Below, one piece after another: positions 1 to 6,900 of a DNA stretch of 23,941 bases. The translations under genes and the position numbers were made by a program. Origin of the DNA: JABEVB01 sp049965775 (GTDB lineage: Bacteria > Planctomycetota > Phycisphaerae > WQYP01); contig JBMFVX010000038.1 in assembly GCA_049965775.1 (NCBI GenBank), positions 1-23,941 of the forward strand. The letters are read 5' to 3'. How positions within the stretch are numbered: position 1 is the first letter of the stretch; each line of letters begins with the position of its first letter. The notes below the pieces were generated by a model, which saw nothing but the letters and a program-made list of their open reading frames with translations, did not search any database and was not told the DNA's origin.

Positions 1-26
1 CTAGGGTTCGAATCCCTATCTCTCCG
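1..26 (+). tRNA. tRNA-Ser, 3' end only (T-arm and acceptor)
   Basis: A T-arm is visible: stem TAGGG/CCCTA around the loop TTCGAAT (positions 2-18). It is followed by the 3' acceptor strand TCTCTCC and a discriminator G at 26. The matching 5' acceptor would be GGAGAGA, and G73 together with such an acceptor is typical of tRNA-Ser. CCA is not encoded. The 5' part, with the anticodon and variable arm, lies outside the window, so the isotype is inferred from the acceptor end only. Confidence 0.75.
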
Positions 27-29
27 TTT

Positions 30-311
30 ACCTTTGTACATGTTGTGATAGCGCATTTTGCATCCGCCAAAGACGCCGTTGCTGCTTGGTAGGCTGCGGA
101 CGCCGTGCTGCGCCAACGCCCGCCAGGTCTTCAAGAACCGTCACACTTTGTGCTCCTGTAAAGCCGCCAGCGCACTTATCTCGCCGAGGTATCTCGATAG
201 CCATCAGGACTGCTGCACGTCTTGGCCGTTGGCACCGCGATGATTCTCCGCCACACTGTAATAGGTATGCCACTTACGGTTCTTGAATCGCTTGTTGGCA
301 CGCTTGAACAT
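30..311 (-). pseudogene. Decayed transposase N-terminus (IS1634/IS4-like)
   Basis: Reading the minus strand from an ATG at 311, one frame gives MFKRANKRFKNRKWHTYYSV, then AENHRGANGQDVQQS, a stop, WLSRYLGEISAL, another stop, then RFLKTWRALAQHG. The order basic start, H-x-Y-Y-S-V-x-E-N, G-x-x-V-Q and YLGEI is the usual opening of IS1634-type (IS4 superfamily) transposases. The two in-frame stops (TGA within about 191-210 and 130-150) and the loss of everything downstream show that it is dead. The fragment ends almost exactly where the tRNA-Ser ends. The family name comes from the motif pattern only, without a search. Confidence 0.6.
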
Positions 312-700
312 TCACGGCGCGGTCGCAAATCACATCAACAAAAAAAAGGGGGTCGGTCTCCAGTACAAGGATTTTCAGAGGCAAAGCCACATTTAGTTTG
401 CAACCAGAGCCGAAAAAGTTGCAACGACTCTCGAAATTGAGCGAAAAGTGTGAAAGTCGGGCTAAATGATCTTCTACTCGACTGCTCAACCTTTGCCTAT
501 CGAGTCAAGGAAGGCGACATTCCGATTATGGTAGGAATCAAATTATCAGATTTGAGGCAGGAATGCCGAAATCCCGACTCGGCAGGGAGCCGATGATCGG
601 GGCTTTCGAGCAGCAGCTGCGTCGCTCACATTCTGGCCGATGCAAAAAAGGACTGCATAATCTGCCCCAGGCCCTTTTGCGTATAGAAGTGGGTCAATAC
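312..700. other. Intergenic stretch without a convincing gene
   Basis: No open frame here has a credible ribosome binding site or a recognisable motif. The run of A followed by GGGGGTCGGTCTCC at about 340-361 lies just upstream of the transposase remnant and could be part of an old insertion-sequence end, but no matching repeat was found on the other side. A nested hairpin at 573-601 is listed separately. The open frame running into the glycosyltransferase from 563 has no family resemblance before residue 67 and is treated as non-coding. Confidence 0.4.
573..601. other. Nested hairpin, terminator-like
   Basis: CCCGA (573-577) pairs with TCGGG (597-601), and TCGGC (579-583) pairs with GCCGA (589-593) around an AGGGA loop. 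One base bulges on the left and three on the right. No U-tract follows, so it may be a structured leader or a remnant of the mobile element rather than a terminator. Confidence 0.3.
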
Positions 701-702
701 AC

Positions 703-729
703 TTGCCTTGCACAGGGCGAAAATATACT
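703..729 (+). promoter_or_regulatory. Possible sigma70-type promoter for the family 2 glycosyltransferase
   Basis: TTGCCT at 703-708 and TATACT at 724-729 are separated by 15 bp, somewhat short of the ideal 17. Transcription would start near 736, about 25 nt before the ATG at 761. The -10 matches 5 of 6 consensus bases. This is a prediction by eye. Confidence 0.3.
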
Positions 730-760
730 ATGGCCATGGGTGACGAATACGAGGCGTAGC

Positions 761-1504
761 ATGAATGTACTTATTGCCATTCCGGTTTTTAACGAAGAAA
801 AGTACCTGGCGCGGGTGCTTTCGCAGGTTTTAACCTATAACCCCCGGGTACTGGTGGTTGATGATGGTTCAACCGATGCCACCCCGGCCATTCTCCGCCA
901 AATGCCCCAGATACAGGTGCTGCGCCACCCCAAAAACGCCGGCTATGGCCAAAGCATCATTGATGCGCTGTGCTTCGGGCAACACAACGGCTACGATTGG
1001 GTTATCACCATGGATTGCGACGAGCAGCACGAGCCTGCCATGATACCCTCATTCTTGCGCCGCATAAGGCGCGGTGGGGCGGATATCATCAGCGGATCGC
1101 GCTACCTCGCCCCGCGGTCCTTTGCCGGCTCCGCGGCGCCGGCCGACCGTCGCACCATCAACCAGCTTATGACGCAAACCATCAACAAACATCTTGGCTT
1201 GTCGCTCACCGATAGTTTCTGCGGCTTCAAGGCCCATCGCGTTGAAGCTATGAAAAAAGTCCCCTTGAGTGAGCTGGGCTATGCTTTTCCGATGCAGCTA
1301 TGGGTGCGGGCCGTCGCGGCTGGGCTGTCTATTGCTGAACTGCCCGTCAAACTTATATACAACGACCCCACACGCCACTTCGGCGGCGAATTGGATGATC
1401 CAAATCATCGGCTTCGGCACTACCTGGAGGTATTTTTTCGGGAGCTTTGTGCCGTGCGGCCCGCAGAATCTGCCGGCCAGACTGCGTTCGCGTGCTGCGC
1501 CTGA
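761..1504 (+). CDS. Family 2 glycosyltransferase (dolichyl/polyprenyl-phosphate mannose synthase-like)
   Basis: This 247-residue soluble GT-A glycosyltransferase probably moves a sugar from a nucleotide sugar to a polyprenyl-phosphate carrier at the inner face of the cytoplasmic membrane. Visible motifs are IPVFNEEKYL (7-16), VVDDGSTDAT (32-41), HPKNAGYGQ (56-64), the metal-binding DxD as MDCDEQH (84-90) and DSFCGFKAHR further on, a layout close to DPM1-type enzymes. There is no C-terminal membrane segment, unlike GtrB-type proteins. The ATG at 761 is chosen because GAGG lies 6 nt upstream and homology starts there; the longer open frame back to 563 adds 66 residues that look like no domain. 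The acceptor and sugar are unknown. A GT-C membrane enzyme at 14826, which would use such a lipid-linked sugar, is a possible partner (inference). Confidence 0.85.
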   Translation: MNVLIAIPVFNEEKYLARVLSQVLTYNPRVLVVDDGSTDATPAILRQMPQIQVLRHPKNAGYGQSIIDALCFGQHNGYDWVITMDCDEQHEPAMIPSFLRRIRRGGADIISGSRYLAPRSFAGSAAPADRRTINQLMTQTINKHLGLSLTDSFCGFKAHRVEAMKKVPLSELGYAFPMQLWVRAVAAGLSIAELPVKLIYNDPTRHFGGELDDPNHRLRHYLEVFFRELCAVRPAESAGQTAFACCA

Positions 1505-1505
1505 T

Positions 1506-1533
1506 GCGCCGGTGGCCCGCTGCCCGCCGGCGC
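1506..1533 (+). terminator. Strong hairpin directly after the glycosyltransferase stop
   Basis: Positions 1506-1515 pair with 1524-1533 (10 bp including one G-U, GC-rich) around an 8-nt loop, starting 2 nt after the stop codon. There is no U-run, so it may slow transcription or protect the mRNA end rather than act as a classical intrinsic terminator. Confidence 0.45.
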
Positions 1534-1606
1534 TTGACGGGCTTCAAAAATCATCCTGGGGCAACAGAATTGCCATGCCGCTATTACGCAGACAGGCCCT
1601 TGGTAG

Positions 1607-3331
1607 ATGCACAACCAACTTATATCCGGTACCTTTAGCGGCATGAAAAGTTCCGCGGAAAGTCAACTCGCCTCCGTCATTCCGGCGCTGCCGGCAGCGC
1701 AGGCAAACTGGCTGCGTCCGAGCGCAAGTCACATCAAAGTGCCGCGCAGGCAGGGCGAACTTTTAATAACCCCCACGCTATCAAACCTTGCTGCATCGCT
1801 GGCCGCCGGCTCACCGCAGGACAGCCCGCTTTCCGATGGTTTGCGGGAAATATCGCTGCAGGCCCGGCGCGATGTGCTCATTGCCGTAGAGGCGTTCAGT
1901 GCCGTTATTGGCTCGGCGCCGCTTGATGTTTCGTTCGCTGCCCGCAGCGGCACCCCATGGGTGGTTACCGGCCATCAGGTTGAGTTTTATCACGCCGGCG
2001 TGTGGGCCAAGGTAGTCGCCGCCGATGAACTGGCTCGGCGCAGCCGTGCACTGGCCTTTGATCTTCTGGTGGATCACGATGTGCTCGACGAGCCTGGGCT
2101 TTATGTGCCGGTAAGACACAACGGGGAATTGCAAAAGCGCCTGATCGAATGGGCCGAGCCGCACCTTGCCGGCCAAGGTTTGCCGTTGGAGTTTGTCGCA
2201 GCGCCCACCGGCCAAAAGCGCCGGCAATGGTTGCAGCGACTTCGCTCGGCCTGCTGCCTGTCAAGCGATTCACTTGACCTTGTGCTCTGGCGCCTCGCTG
2301 ACAACCAGTTTACGGATTATGTCAGTTGGCTTAGCGAAGCTCGCAAGCGACTCGAAACTACTCTGGGTATTCATGTCAATTACCTGCGAACAAGCCAACT
2401 CTGCAGCCGGGCAGGCTGGTTTGGTTTTGTGGCCTTATGGCTGCAAAATGCCCGGGAATGGGCCAAGCTATACAACGCCGCGGTCGAACGCTACCGCCAG
2501 CGCTATGGCATAACGGCACCCAATCAGCCGCTGCCGCCGCTCCACTGCTCCGCGGAAATTGTGGAGCTACCATTCTGGCTGTACGGTCAAGGGCAGCGCC
2601 GTGGTCGCATGATGGCTACGCTGGCTGGCGACACCATCAAACTGCTCGGTGCAAGCGGCGAAATCCCGCTGCCGCCATTCACCCGGCTATCGCCGCTGGA
2701 GGCCGGCAATCTGCTGCAGCAGCAATGCAGTCAGCACGGCCTGCACATCAGGCCGCGGGCGCTTACGCTCACCATGTTTGCTCGGCTGTTCGTGGCGGAT
2801 GTTTTTATTCATGGCATTGGCGGTGCACTTTACGACCAAATAAGCGATGACCTTCTTGCCCGCTTGTTCGGCTGCGGCGGTTCGTATGGCTGTGTATCGG
2901 CGGCTTGGCTCTTGCCGCTGCAACCTGCCGCCGACTCTGGCGCATCGCCGTCGCAGCTTCGCTGGCAGTTGCATCATCTGCGGCACAATCCGCAGTTAAC
3001 GCTTAGCGCCGGACGCTCGGAGGTTGCCAAACTTTTGCAATCGCGGCAGAGTGCTTTGGCCGTACTGCAGGCAAAGCCGCCCCAATCGCCCGCAGGTTGT
3101 ACCGACGCGATTACCCGGTCGGCTAGGCGGCAGGCCTTCCGTCAACTGCATGCACTGCTCGGCGAACTTGCAAACTACAACACCTCGGCAATTCAGCAAC
3201 TGCAGACCCAGCTACGCCTCGCCGAGCTTGGCCAGAAGGAGCAAGCTGTGGCCCACTGGCGGGAATACTATTTTGCACTTCACCAGCGCAGTTCGCTGGC
3301 GCATCTGGTAAATTGCATCCGTCATTCTTAA
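1607..3331 (+). CDS. BshC-like protein (distant bacillithiol-synthesis cysteine ligase family)
   Basis: The 574-residue protein carries two blocks reminiscent of BshC. The first is VVTGHQVEFYHAGVWAKVVA near residues 118-137, followed by FDLLVDHDVLDEPG. The second is LTMFARLFVADVFIHGIGGA near 389-408, followed by LYDQISDD. BshC adds cysteine to GlcN-malate in bacillithiol synthesis. This form, with GVW and FIHGIGGA..YDQ, is known to me from planctomycete hypothetical proteins and may have another substrate. The final 60 residues look helical or coiled. No bshA or bshB homologue is in the window. The start is uncertain: ATG 1607 gives the full frame, ATG 1643 is 12 residues shorter, and neither has a clear ribosome binding site. 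The gene lies 102 bp after the glycosyltransferase and 39 bp before the HAD gene. Confidence 0.6.
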   Translation: MHNQLISGTFSGMKSSAESQLASVIPALPAAQANWLRPSASHIKVPRRQGELLITPTLSNLAASLAAGSPQDSPLSDGLREISLQARRDVLIAVEAFSAVIGSAPLDVSFAARSGTPWVVTGHQVEFYHAGVWAKVVAADELARRSRALAFDLLVDHDVLDEPGLYVPVRHNGELQKRLIEWAEPHLAGQGLPLEFVAAPTGQKRRQWLQRLRSACCLSSDSLDLVLWRLADNQFTDYVSWLSEARKRLETTLGIHVNYLRTSQLCSRAGWFGFVALWLQNAREWAKLYNAAVERYRQRYGITAPNQPLPPLHCSAEIVELPFWLYGQGQRRGRMMATLAGDTIKLLGASGEIPLPPFTRLSPLEAGNLLQQQCSQHGLHIRPRALTLTMFARLFVADVFIHGIGGALYDQISDDLLARLFGCGGSYGCVSAAWLLPLQPAADSGASPSQLRWQLHHLRHNPQLTLSAGRSEVAKLLQSRQSALAVLQAKPPQSPAGCTDAITRSARRQAFRQLHALLGELANYNTSAIQQLQTQLRLAELGQKEQAVAHWREYYFALHQRSSLAHLVNCIRHS

Positions 3332-3332
3332 T

Positions 3333-3351
3333 GCCCGCCGTTGGCGCGGGC
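3333..3351 (+). other. Intergenic hairpin between the BshC-like and HAD genes
   Basis: GCCCGC (3333-3338) pairs perfectly with GCGGGC (3346-3351) around a 7-nt loop, starting just after the stop codon at 3331. No U-tract follows. It sits 19 nt before the HAD start and could modulate read-through or mRNA processing within the operon. Confidence 0.3.
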
Positions 3352-3370
3352 CTGCATCGGAAGGATTGCA

Positions 3371-4129
3371 ATGGTTGAGGCCGTATTATTTGATCTTGCC
3401 TATACGTTGCTGAACTATGGCGACTTGCAGCCCCGCGAGCTTTTTGAAAAGGGCGCCCGTGACAGCTACAGCTACCTAAGAGGGCTTCACACCGACGTGC
3501 CATCCTACGAGGTGTACCTGCAGGCTAATTTGCGAGCTTATCGGCGGGGCTATATATGGGCCAACATCCGCCGTCGCGATTTTAACGCCATGACGGTCAT
3601 GAATCGCGTGCTCAAAGGTTTTGGCATAGAACTTCATCCATTTGAAACCCGCGCGCTGGCATGGCGCTGGTACCGGCCGGTGCTCAAGCAAACCTCCGTG
3701 GATGCCAAAACCCCCGCCACTCTGCGAAAGTTTGCGGACGCGGGCATCAAAATGGCTATCGTGTCAAATACCTGTGTGCCGGGGCATTGCCTTGATCGCC
3801 ACCTTGAACGCGAGCACCTACTGGCCTACTTTCCGGTACGGGTGTATTCATCCGAGACCACCATCCGCAAGCCGCACCCCGAGATTTTTCATCTGGCGCT
3901 GCGTCAACTCAATGTGGCGCCGTCACATGCGGTTTTTGTCGGCGATTTGCCCGCCAAAGACATCCGCGGCGCACGCCGCGCCGGCATGCAATCAGTATGG
4001 AAAGCTCCCGCCGATCATGTGCCGCGCCAAAAAAACCATCATGGTGCCGATTTTGTCGTCCGCAGCATCTGCGAACTTTCCACCACTCTCGCGTCCATTC
4101 TGCCGCACGGCCTTGCGCTTGCCCAGTAA
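3371..4129 (+). CDS. HAD-superfamily hydrolase, variant motif I
   Basis: This is a 252-residue haloacid-dehalogenase-fold protein. Motif I is AVLFDLAYTLL with the nucleophile at Asp8, motif II is IVSNT, motif III is the Lys in RKPHPEIF, and motif IV is FVGDLPAKDIRGA. An alpha-helical C1-type cap lies between motifs I and II. The usual second Asp of DxDGT, the general acid/base of HAD phosphatases, is Ala10. Phosphonatases also have Ala there, so the reaction may differ from simple phosphomonoester hydrolysis, or activity may be reduced. The start at 3371 is chosen over an in-frame TTG at 3341 because GGAAGG lies 6 nt upstream and motif I then begins at the N-terminus. The substrate cannot be read from the sequence. 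Confidence 0.85.
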   Translation: MVEAVLFDLAYTLLNYGDLQPRELFEKGARDSYSYLRGLHTDVPSYEVYLQANLRAYRRGYIWANIRRRDFNAMTVMNRVLKGFGIELHPFETRALAWRWYRPVLKQTSVDAKTPATLRKFADAGIKMAIVSNTCVPGHCLDRHLEREHLLAYFPVRVYSSETTIRKPHPEIFHLALRQLNVAPSHAVFVGDLPAKDIRGARRAGMQSVWKAPADHVPRQKNHHGADFVVRSICELSTTLASILPHGLALAQ

Positions 4130-4240
4130 GGCTCGCCGGGCTTTTAACAATTTAAGCCGTATCAACAATCCAATAATTGCCGCCCGCCGCCAGCCGCCGC
4201 TCATTGGCCATACCGCGCCGATGCTTCTACAATAGCAGCC

Positions 4241-5932
4241 ATGATAAAACCCGGTTACCTGGTGCGTTTGGTATTTTTGGTTTTTGCCTCTCTGGTCTGC
4301 GGCAACGCTCGCTTCGCGCATGGCGCTGTGCCCACCGCACAGGCTTCGCCAAGGCTTTTAATGGCCGGTGATGGCCGGGCAAGTCTCTGGCTCTCGCTAC
4401 CAACCAAACTGGCTCAAATGCCCGGAAAAACGGGTTTCATCCTGCTGCAACACCCCGTCAACCAGCAGGGCAAAAGCTCTACGGCCTGGCGCGACATCAC
4501 ACCCCAGCCCTTATTTGGTTCACCAGTAGGCCTTGCGGCAATCGCCGGCCGCGACAATCGTGATCGCCAGGCGTCCACAATTTACGCATTCTTTTTGACT
4601 GGGCAGGTGTGGGCATACAACTCCGACCAGCAGAAGTTTATGCCCGACTTGCCCGGCCATCTTGCGCCCGCGGCGGTCGTGGGTTCTCAGAGTGGCATCT
4701 TCGCGCTCACCGTTGAGCCTTCCCAGACGGTCGGCAGCTCGTCCAAATCCCCGCGCGCTGGCGGCGGCAGTGCCGCAGTCTGGCAATTTGATGGCGTGCA
4801 GTGGCAACCGCTCGCTCCCATGCCACCCTCCCTTGCAGACTCCATTGCCCAAGGAGCCTCGCCCTCGATTGTTTATGCCGCCGGGCGGCTATGGGTTATT
4901 TGGGTATCCGCATCGCCATCCACCAGCGCATCACCCGACGTCACCAGCATTTCAGTGACGTCCATTCTCACATCTACCGATACCGCATCTTGGCAGTTGC
5001 CAGAGCCGATTCACCTGACCGGTCCTGTTGCCAAACTCTGTGCCCTGCAGGTGGAGGGCAGGCTCATGCTGCTGTGGGTGGCTCCCCATGCCGGCCGCGA
5101 AGTTACCATTCAGGGCCGCCAGCTGCCGACCGCAAAGGCCGACTCTTTAAAAACAACCTTTACGCCGGTTGCCCTGGGGCCCAAAAGCGTCGGAATAAAT
5201 GTCCAAACCTCGCTCGCGCTGGCGCCCGATGGCAACGCTATTGGCTTGGCATTCAACACCACCAATGGCAAGCTGTTTGAGTTGGCCTTCGACCGCCATG
5301 GCCGCATGCTCTCAAACCTTAAACAAATTACCGCCGCACCCGCGGCCACCAACGATTCAACAACCTTTGAACATTTCTTCATCATTATTTTAGCTCTGCT
5401 GCTGGCGCTGTCGCTTTGGCATCGCAACCAGCCGGGCAATCGAGCCTGGCTGGCAGGCGGTCTGGTGCCTGCTCCCCTCACCGCTCGCATGTTGGCGGCG
5501 CTCATAGATGTTTCCATTCCGCTTATTGCCATTGGCGTGGCGACAGGTATGGTGCATGCCGACGCCTGGCAACAACTCGGCTATCAGGCGATGCAAGCCC
5601 TTGTCTCCCCCGAACTGCTCCTGCACGATCATCGCCTGCTCTGGATGCTCGCCGCCTACCTCGGTTACCTCACGCTTGCGGAATGGCTCTTTGCGCGTTC
5701 GGTCGGCAAAGTTCTGCTCGGCATGAAGGTGGTGGACCTCGACGGCAAACCTCCCGGCTTTCTTGCGGTGGTCGTTCGCAATCTGGTGCGTATACCAGAG
5801 CTATTAGCGCCGGCGCTGCTTCTGTTTGTCATTTTAAGTGTAGACCGCCGCCGCCTTGGCGATGTGCTTGCCGGCACGGTGGTGGTTGGCGTTCAAAGCC
5901 GTACAACGCAGGACACCACGCCCCATGACTGA
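4241..5932 (+). CDS. RDD-family membrane protein with exported N-terminal domain
   Basis: The 563-residue protein begins with a signal peptide (MIKPGYLVRLVFLVFASLVC) and continues with about 340 residues rich in short beta-strand blocks such as GDGRASLWLSL, GQVWAYNSDQQ and AAVWQFDGVQWQPL, suggestive of a beta-propeller outside the cytoplasm. A membrane helix near 377-394 (FFIIILALLLALSLWH) leads into an RDD domain from about 408: LTARMLAALID, KVLLGMKVVDLDGKPPGF and RRRLGDVLAGTVVV. RDD domains are membrane modules of largely unknown function, some implicated in transport. A propeller-like sensor joined to RDD is an unusual arrangement (inference). Its stop overlaps the trmL start by 8 bp, so the two are probably translationally coupled. 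The ATG at 4241 has only a weak ribosome binding site. Confidence 0.8.
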   Translation: MIKPGYLVRLVFLVFASLVCGNARFAHGAVPTAQASPRLLMAGDGRASLWLSLPTKLAQMPGKTGFILLQHPVNQQGKSSTAWRDITPQPLFGSPVGLAAIAGRDNRDRQASTIYAFFLTGQVWAYNSDQQKFMPDLPGHLAPAAVVGSQSGIFALTVEPSQTVGSSSKSPRAGGGSAAVWQFDGVQWQPLAPMPPSLADSIAQGASPSIVYAAGRLWVIWVSASPSTSASPDVTSISVTSILTSTDTASWQLPEPIHLTGPVAKLCALQVEGRLMLLWVAPHAGREVTIQGRQLPTAKADSLKTTFTPVALGPKSVGINVQTSLALAPDGNAIGLAFNTTNGKLFELAFDRHGRMLSNLKQITAAPAATNDSTTFEHFFIIILALLLALSLWHRNQPGNRAWLAGGLVPAPLTARMLAALIDVSIPLIAIGVATGMVHADAWQQLGYQAMQALVSPELLLHDHRLLWMLAAYLGYLTLAEWLFARSVGKVLLGMKVVDLDGKPPGFLAVVVRNLVRIPELLAPALLLFVILSVDRRRLGDVLAGTVVVGVQSRTTQDTTPHD

Positions 5933-6428
5933 TTCGCTGACTTTGCCGCCGGCGCACCATCTTAAAATCGCCCTGGTGGAGCCTGAAATACCGCAAAACG
6001 TAGGTAACATCGCCCGCTTGTGTGCGGTCACCGGATCGCAACTTCATCTGGTGCGGCCGCTGGGGTTTGTTTTAAGCGACCGGCACCTGCGCCGGGCCGG
6101 TATGGATTATCTCGAAAAAACACCCCCAATTATTCACGACGATCTGCACCAATTTAAACAATGTCTTGCCGGCGGCCGTTATTGGCTCTGCACCGCGCGG
6201 GCCGGCCGGGCCATGTGGAATGTTACCTTTTCGCCCGACGATTGGCTCATCTTCGGCAAAGAAACCCAAGGCTTGCCCCGCGCCTGGCTCAAGCACGAAT
6301 CCGCATGCACTCTCACCATTCCCATGATTCCAAACGCGCGCTGCCTTAATGTGTCTTCCGCAGCCGCAGTTGTTTTGTACGAGGCCCTGCGGCAAATTCA
6401 ACCAGCCGCGCCGCCGCTTCAAACTTGA
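5925..6428 (+). CDS. trmL: tRNA (cytidine/uridine-34-2'-O)-methyltransferase TrmL
   Basis: The 167-residue SPOUT-class enzyme methylates the 2'-O of the wobble nucleotide of certain leucine tRNAs with S-adenosylmethionine. Family blocks in order are EPEIPQNVGNIARLCA, RPLGF followed by RHLRRAGMDYLE, LIFGKETQGLP, and IPM followed by NARCLNVSSAAAVVLYEALR; the last two form the SAM-binding trefoil knot. Its length matches E. coli TrmL. ATG 5925 is preferred to the longer frame because homology starts within about 15 residues of it. It overlaps the RDD stop (ATGACTGA). The run RCLNVSSAAAV replaces the more common R.LNLSNAVAV, a mild variation. Confidence 0.93.
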   Translation: MTDSLTLPPAHHLKIALVEPEIPQNVGNIARLCAVTGSQLHLVRPLGFVLSDRHLRRAGMDYLEKTPPIIHDDLHQFKQCLAGGRYWLCTARAGRAMWNVTFSPDDWLIFGKETQGLPRAWLKHESACTLTIPMIPNARCLNVSSAAAVVLYEALRQIQPAAPPLQT

Positions 6429-6471
6429 TCGCTTTTAATGTAATCTCTTACACCCCTAAAGGAGACCCTTC

Positions 6472-6741
6472 ATGCAAATCAGTGAGTTTCAAAAGCACAT
6501 TCTGATGCGCTATGGCAAGCATGACAAAAAGCGTGGTACTGCGCCGACCTTTATGTGGTTTGTCGAAGAAGTCGGCGAACTCGCCACCGCTCTCCAATCC
6601 AAAGACAAACGTAACCAGCACGAAGAGTTTGCCGATGTCTTCGCCTGGCTTTGCACCCTGGCAAATATTCACGGCATAGATTTAACCAAGGCGGTAACCG
6701 AAAAATATTTTTCCAAAGGTGGCCCCAAAGGACACAAATAG
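6472..6741 (+). CDS. MazG-like nucleotide pyrophosphohydrolase
   Basis: The 89-residue all-alpha NTP-PPase hydrolyses nucleoside triphosphates to monophosphate and pyrophosphate, usually for house-cleaning of abnormal nucleotides. The Mg-binding signature is present: EEVGE (32-36, EExxE) and EFAD (52-55, ExxD). The small size fits single-domain MazG proteins that work as dimers or tetramers. A strong ribosome binding site, AAAGGAG (6458-6464), lies 7 nt before the ATG. The gene is 43 bp behind trmL and is probably the last of that transcription unit. The nucleotide preferred is not visible. Confidence 0.88.
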   Translation: MQISEFQKHILMRYGKHDKKRGTAPTFMWFVEEVGELATALQSKDKRNQHEEFADVFAWLCTLANIHGIDLTKAVTEKYFSKGGPKGHK

Positions 6742-6845
6742 CCTCAATTCCAAAGCCGCCCAACCGGTGACTTCATAGATTGCCGCCCCGTACTCCCGCA
6801 ACGCCTTGTTTCTAACAAGAAACGCAGCGCCTCAACGCTCCACGG

Positions 6846-6874
6846 TTGCTGCCAATAGGCCGGCATTCTATTAT
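6846..6874 (+). promoter_or_regulatory. Promoter of the lipoprotein-DUF748 operon
   Basis: TTGCTG (6846-6851) and TATTAT (6869-6874) have an exact 17-bp spacer. Predicted transcription start is near 6881, about 20 nt before the ATG at 6901, leaving just enough room for the GGAG ribosome binding site at 6891. The -10 matches 5 of 6 bases and the -35 matches 3 of 6. Confidence 0.4.
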
Positions 6875-6900
6875 AGGTATGTGTGATTGTGGAGATGTGC

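Noticed and set aside
563..760. N-terminal extension of the family 2 glycosyltransferase
   Set aside because: The extra 66 residues match no domain, cover a hairpin and a promoter-like sequence, and the ATG at 761 has the proper ribosome binding site.
4121..4145. GCCC...GGGC followed by TTTT as a terminator after the HAD gene
   Set aside because: Only four base pairs with a 13-nt loop; too weak to call.
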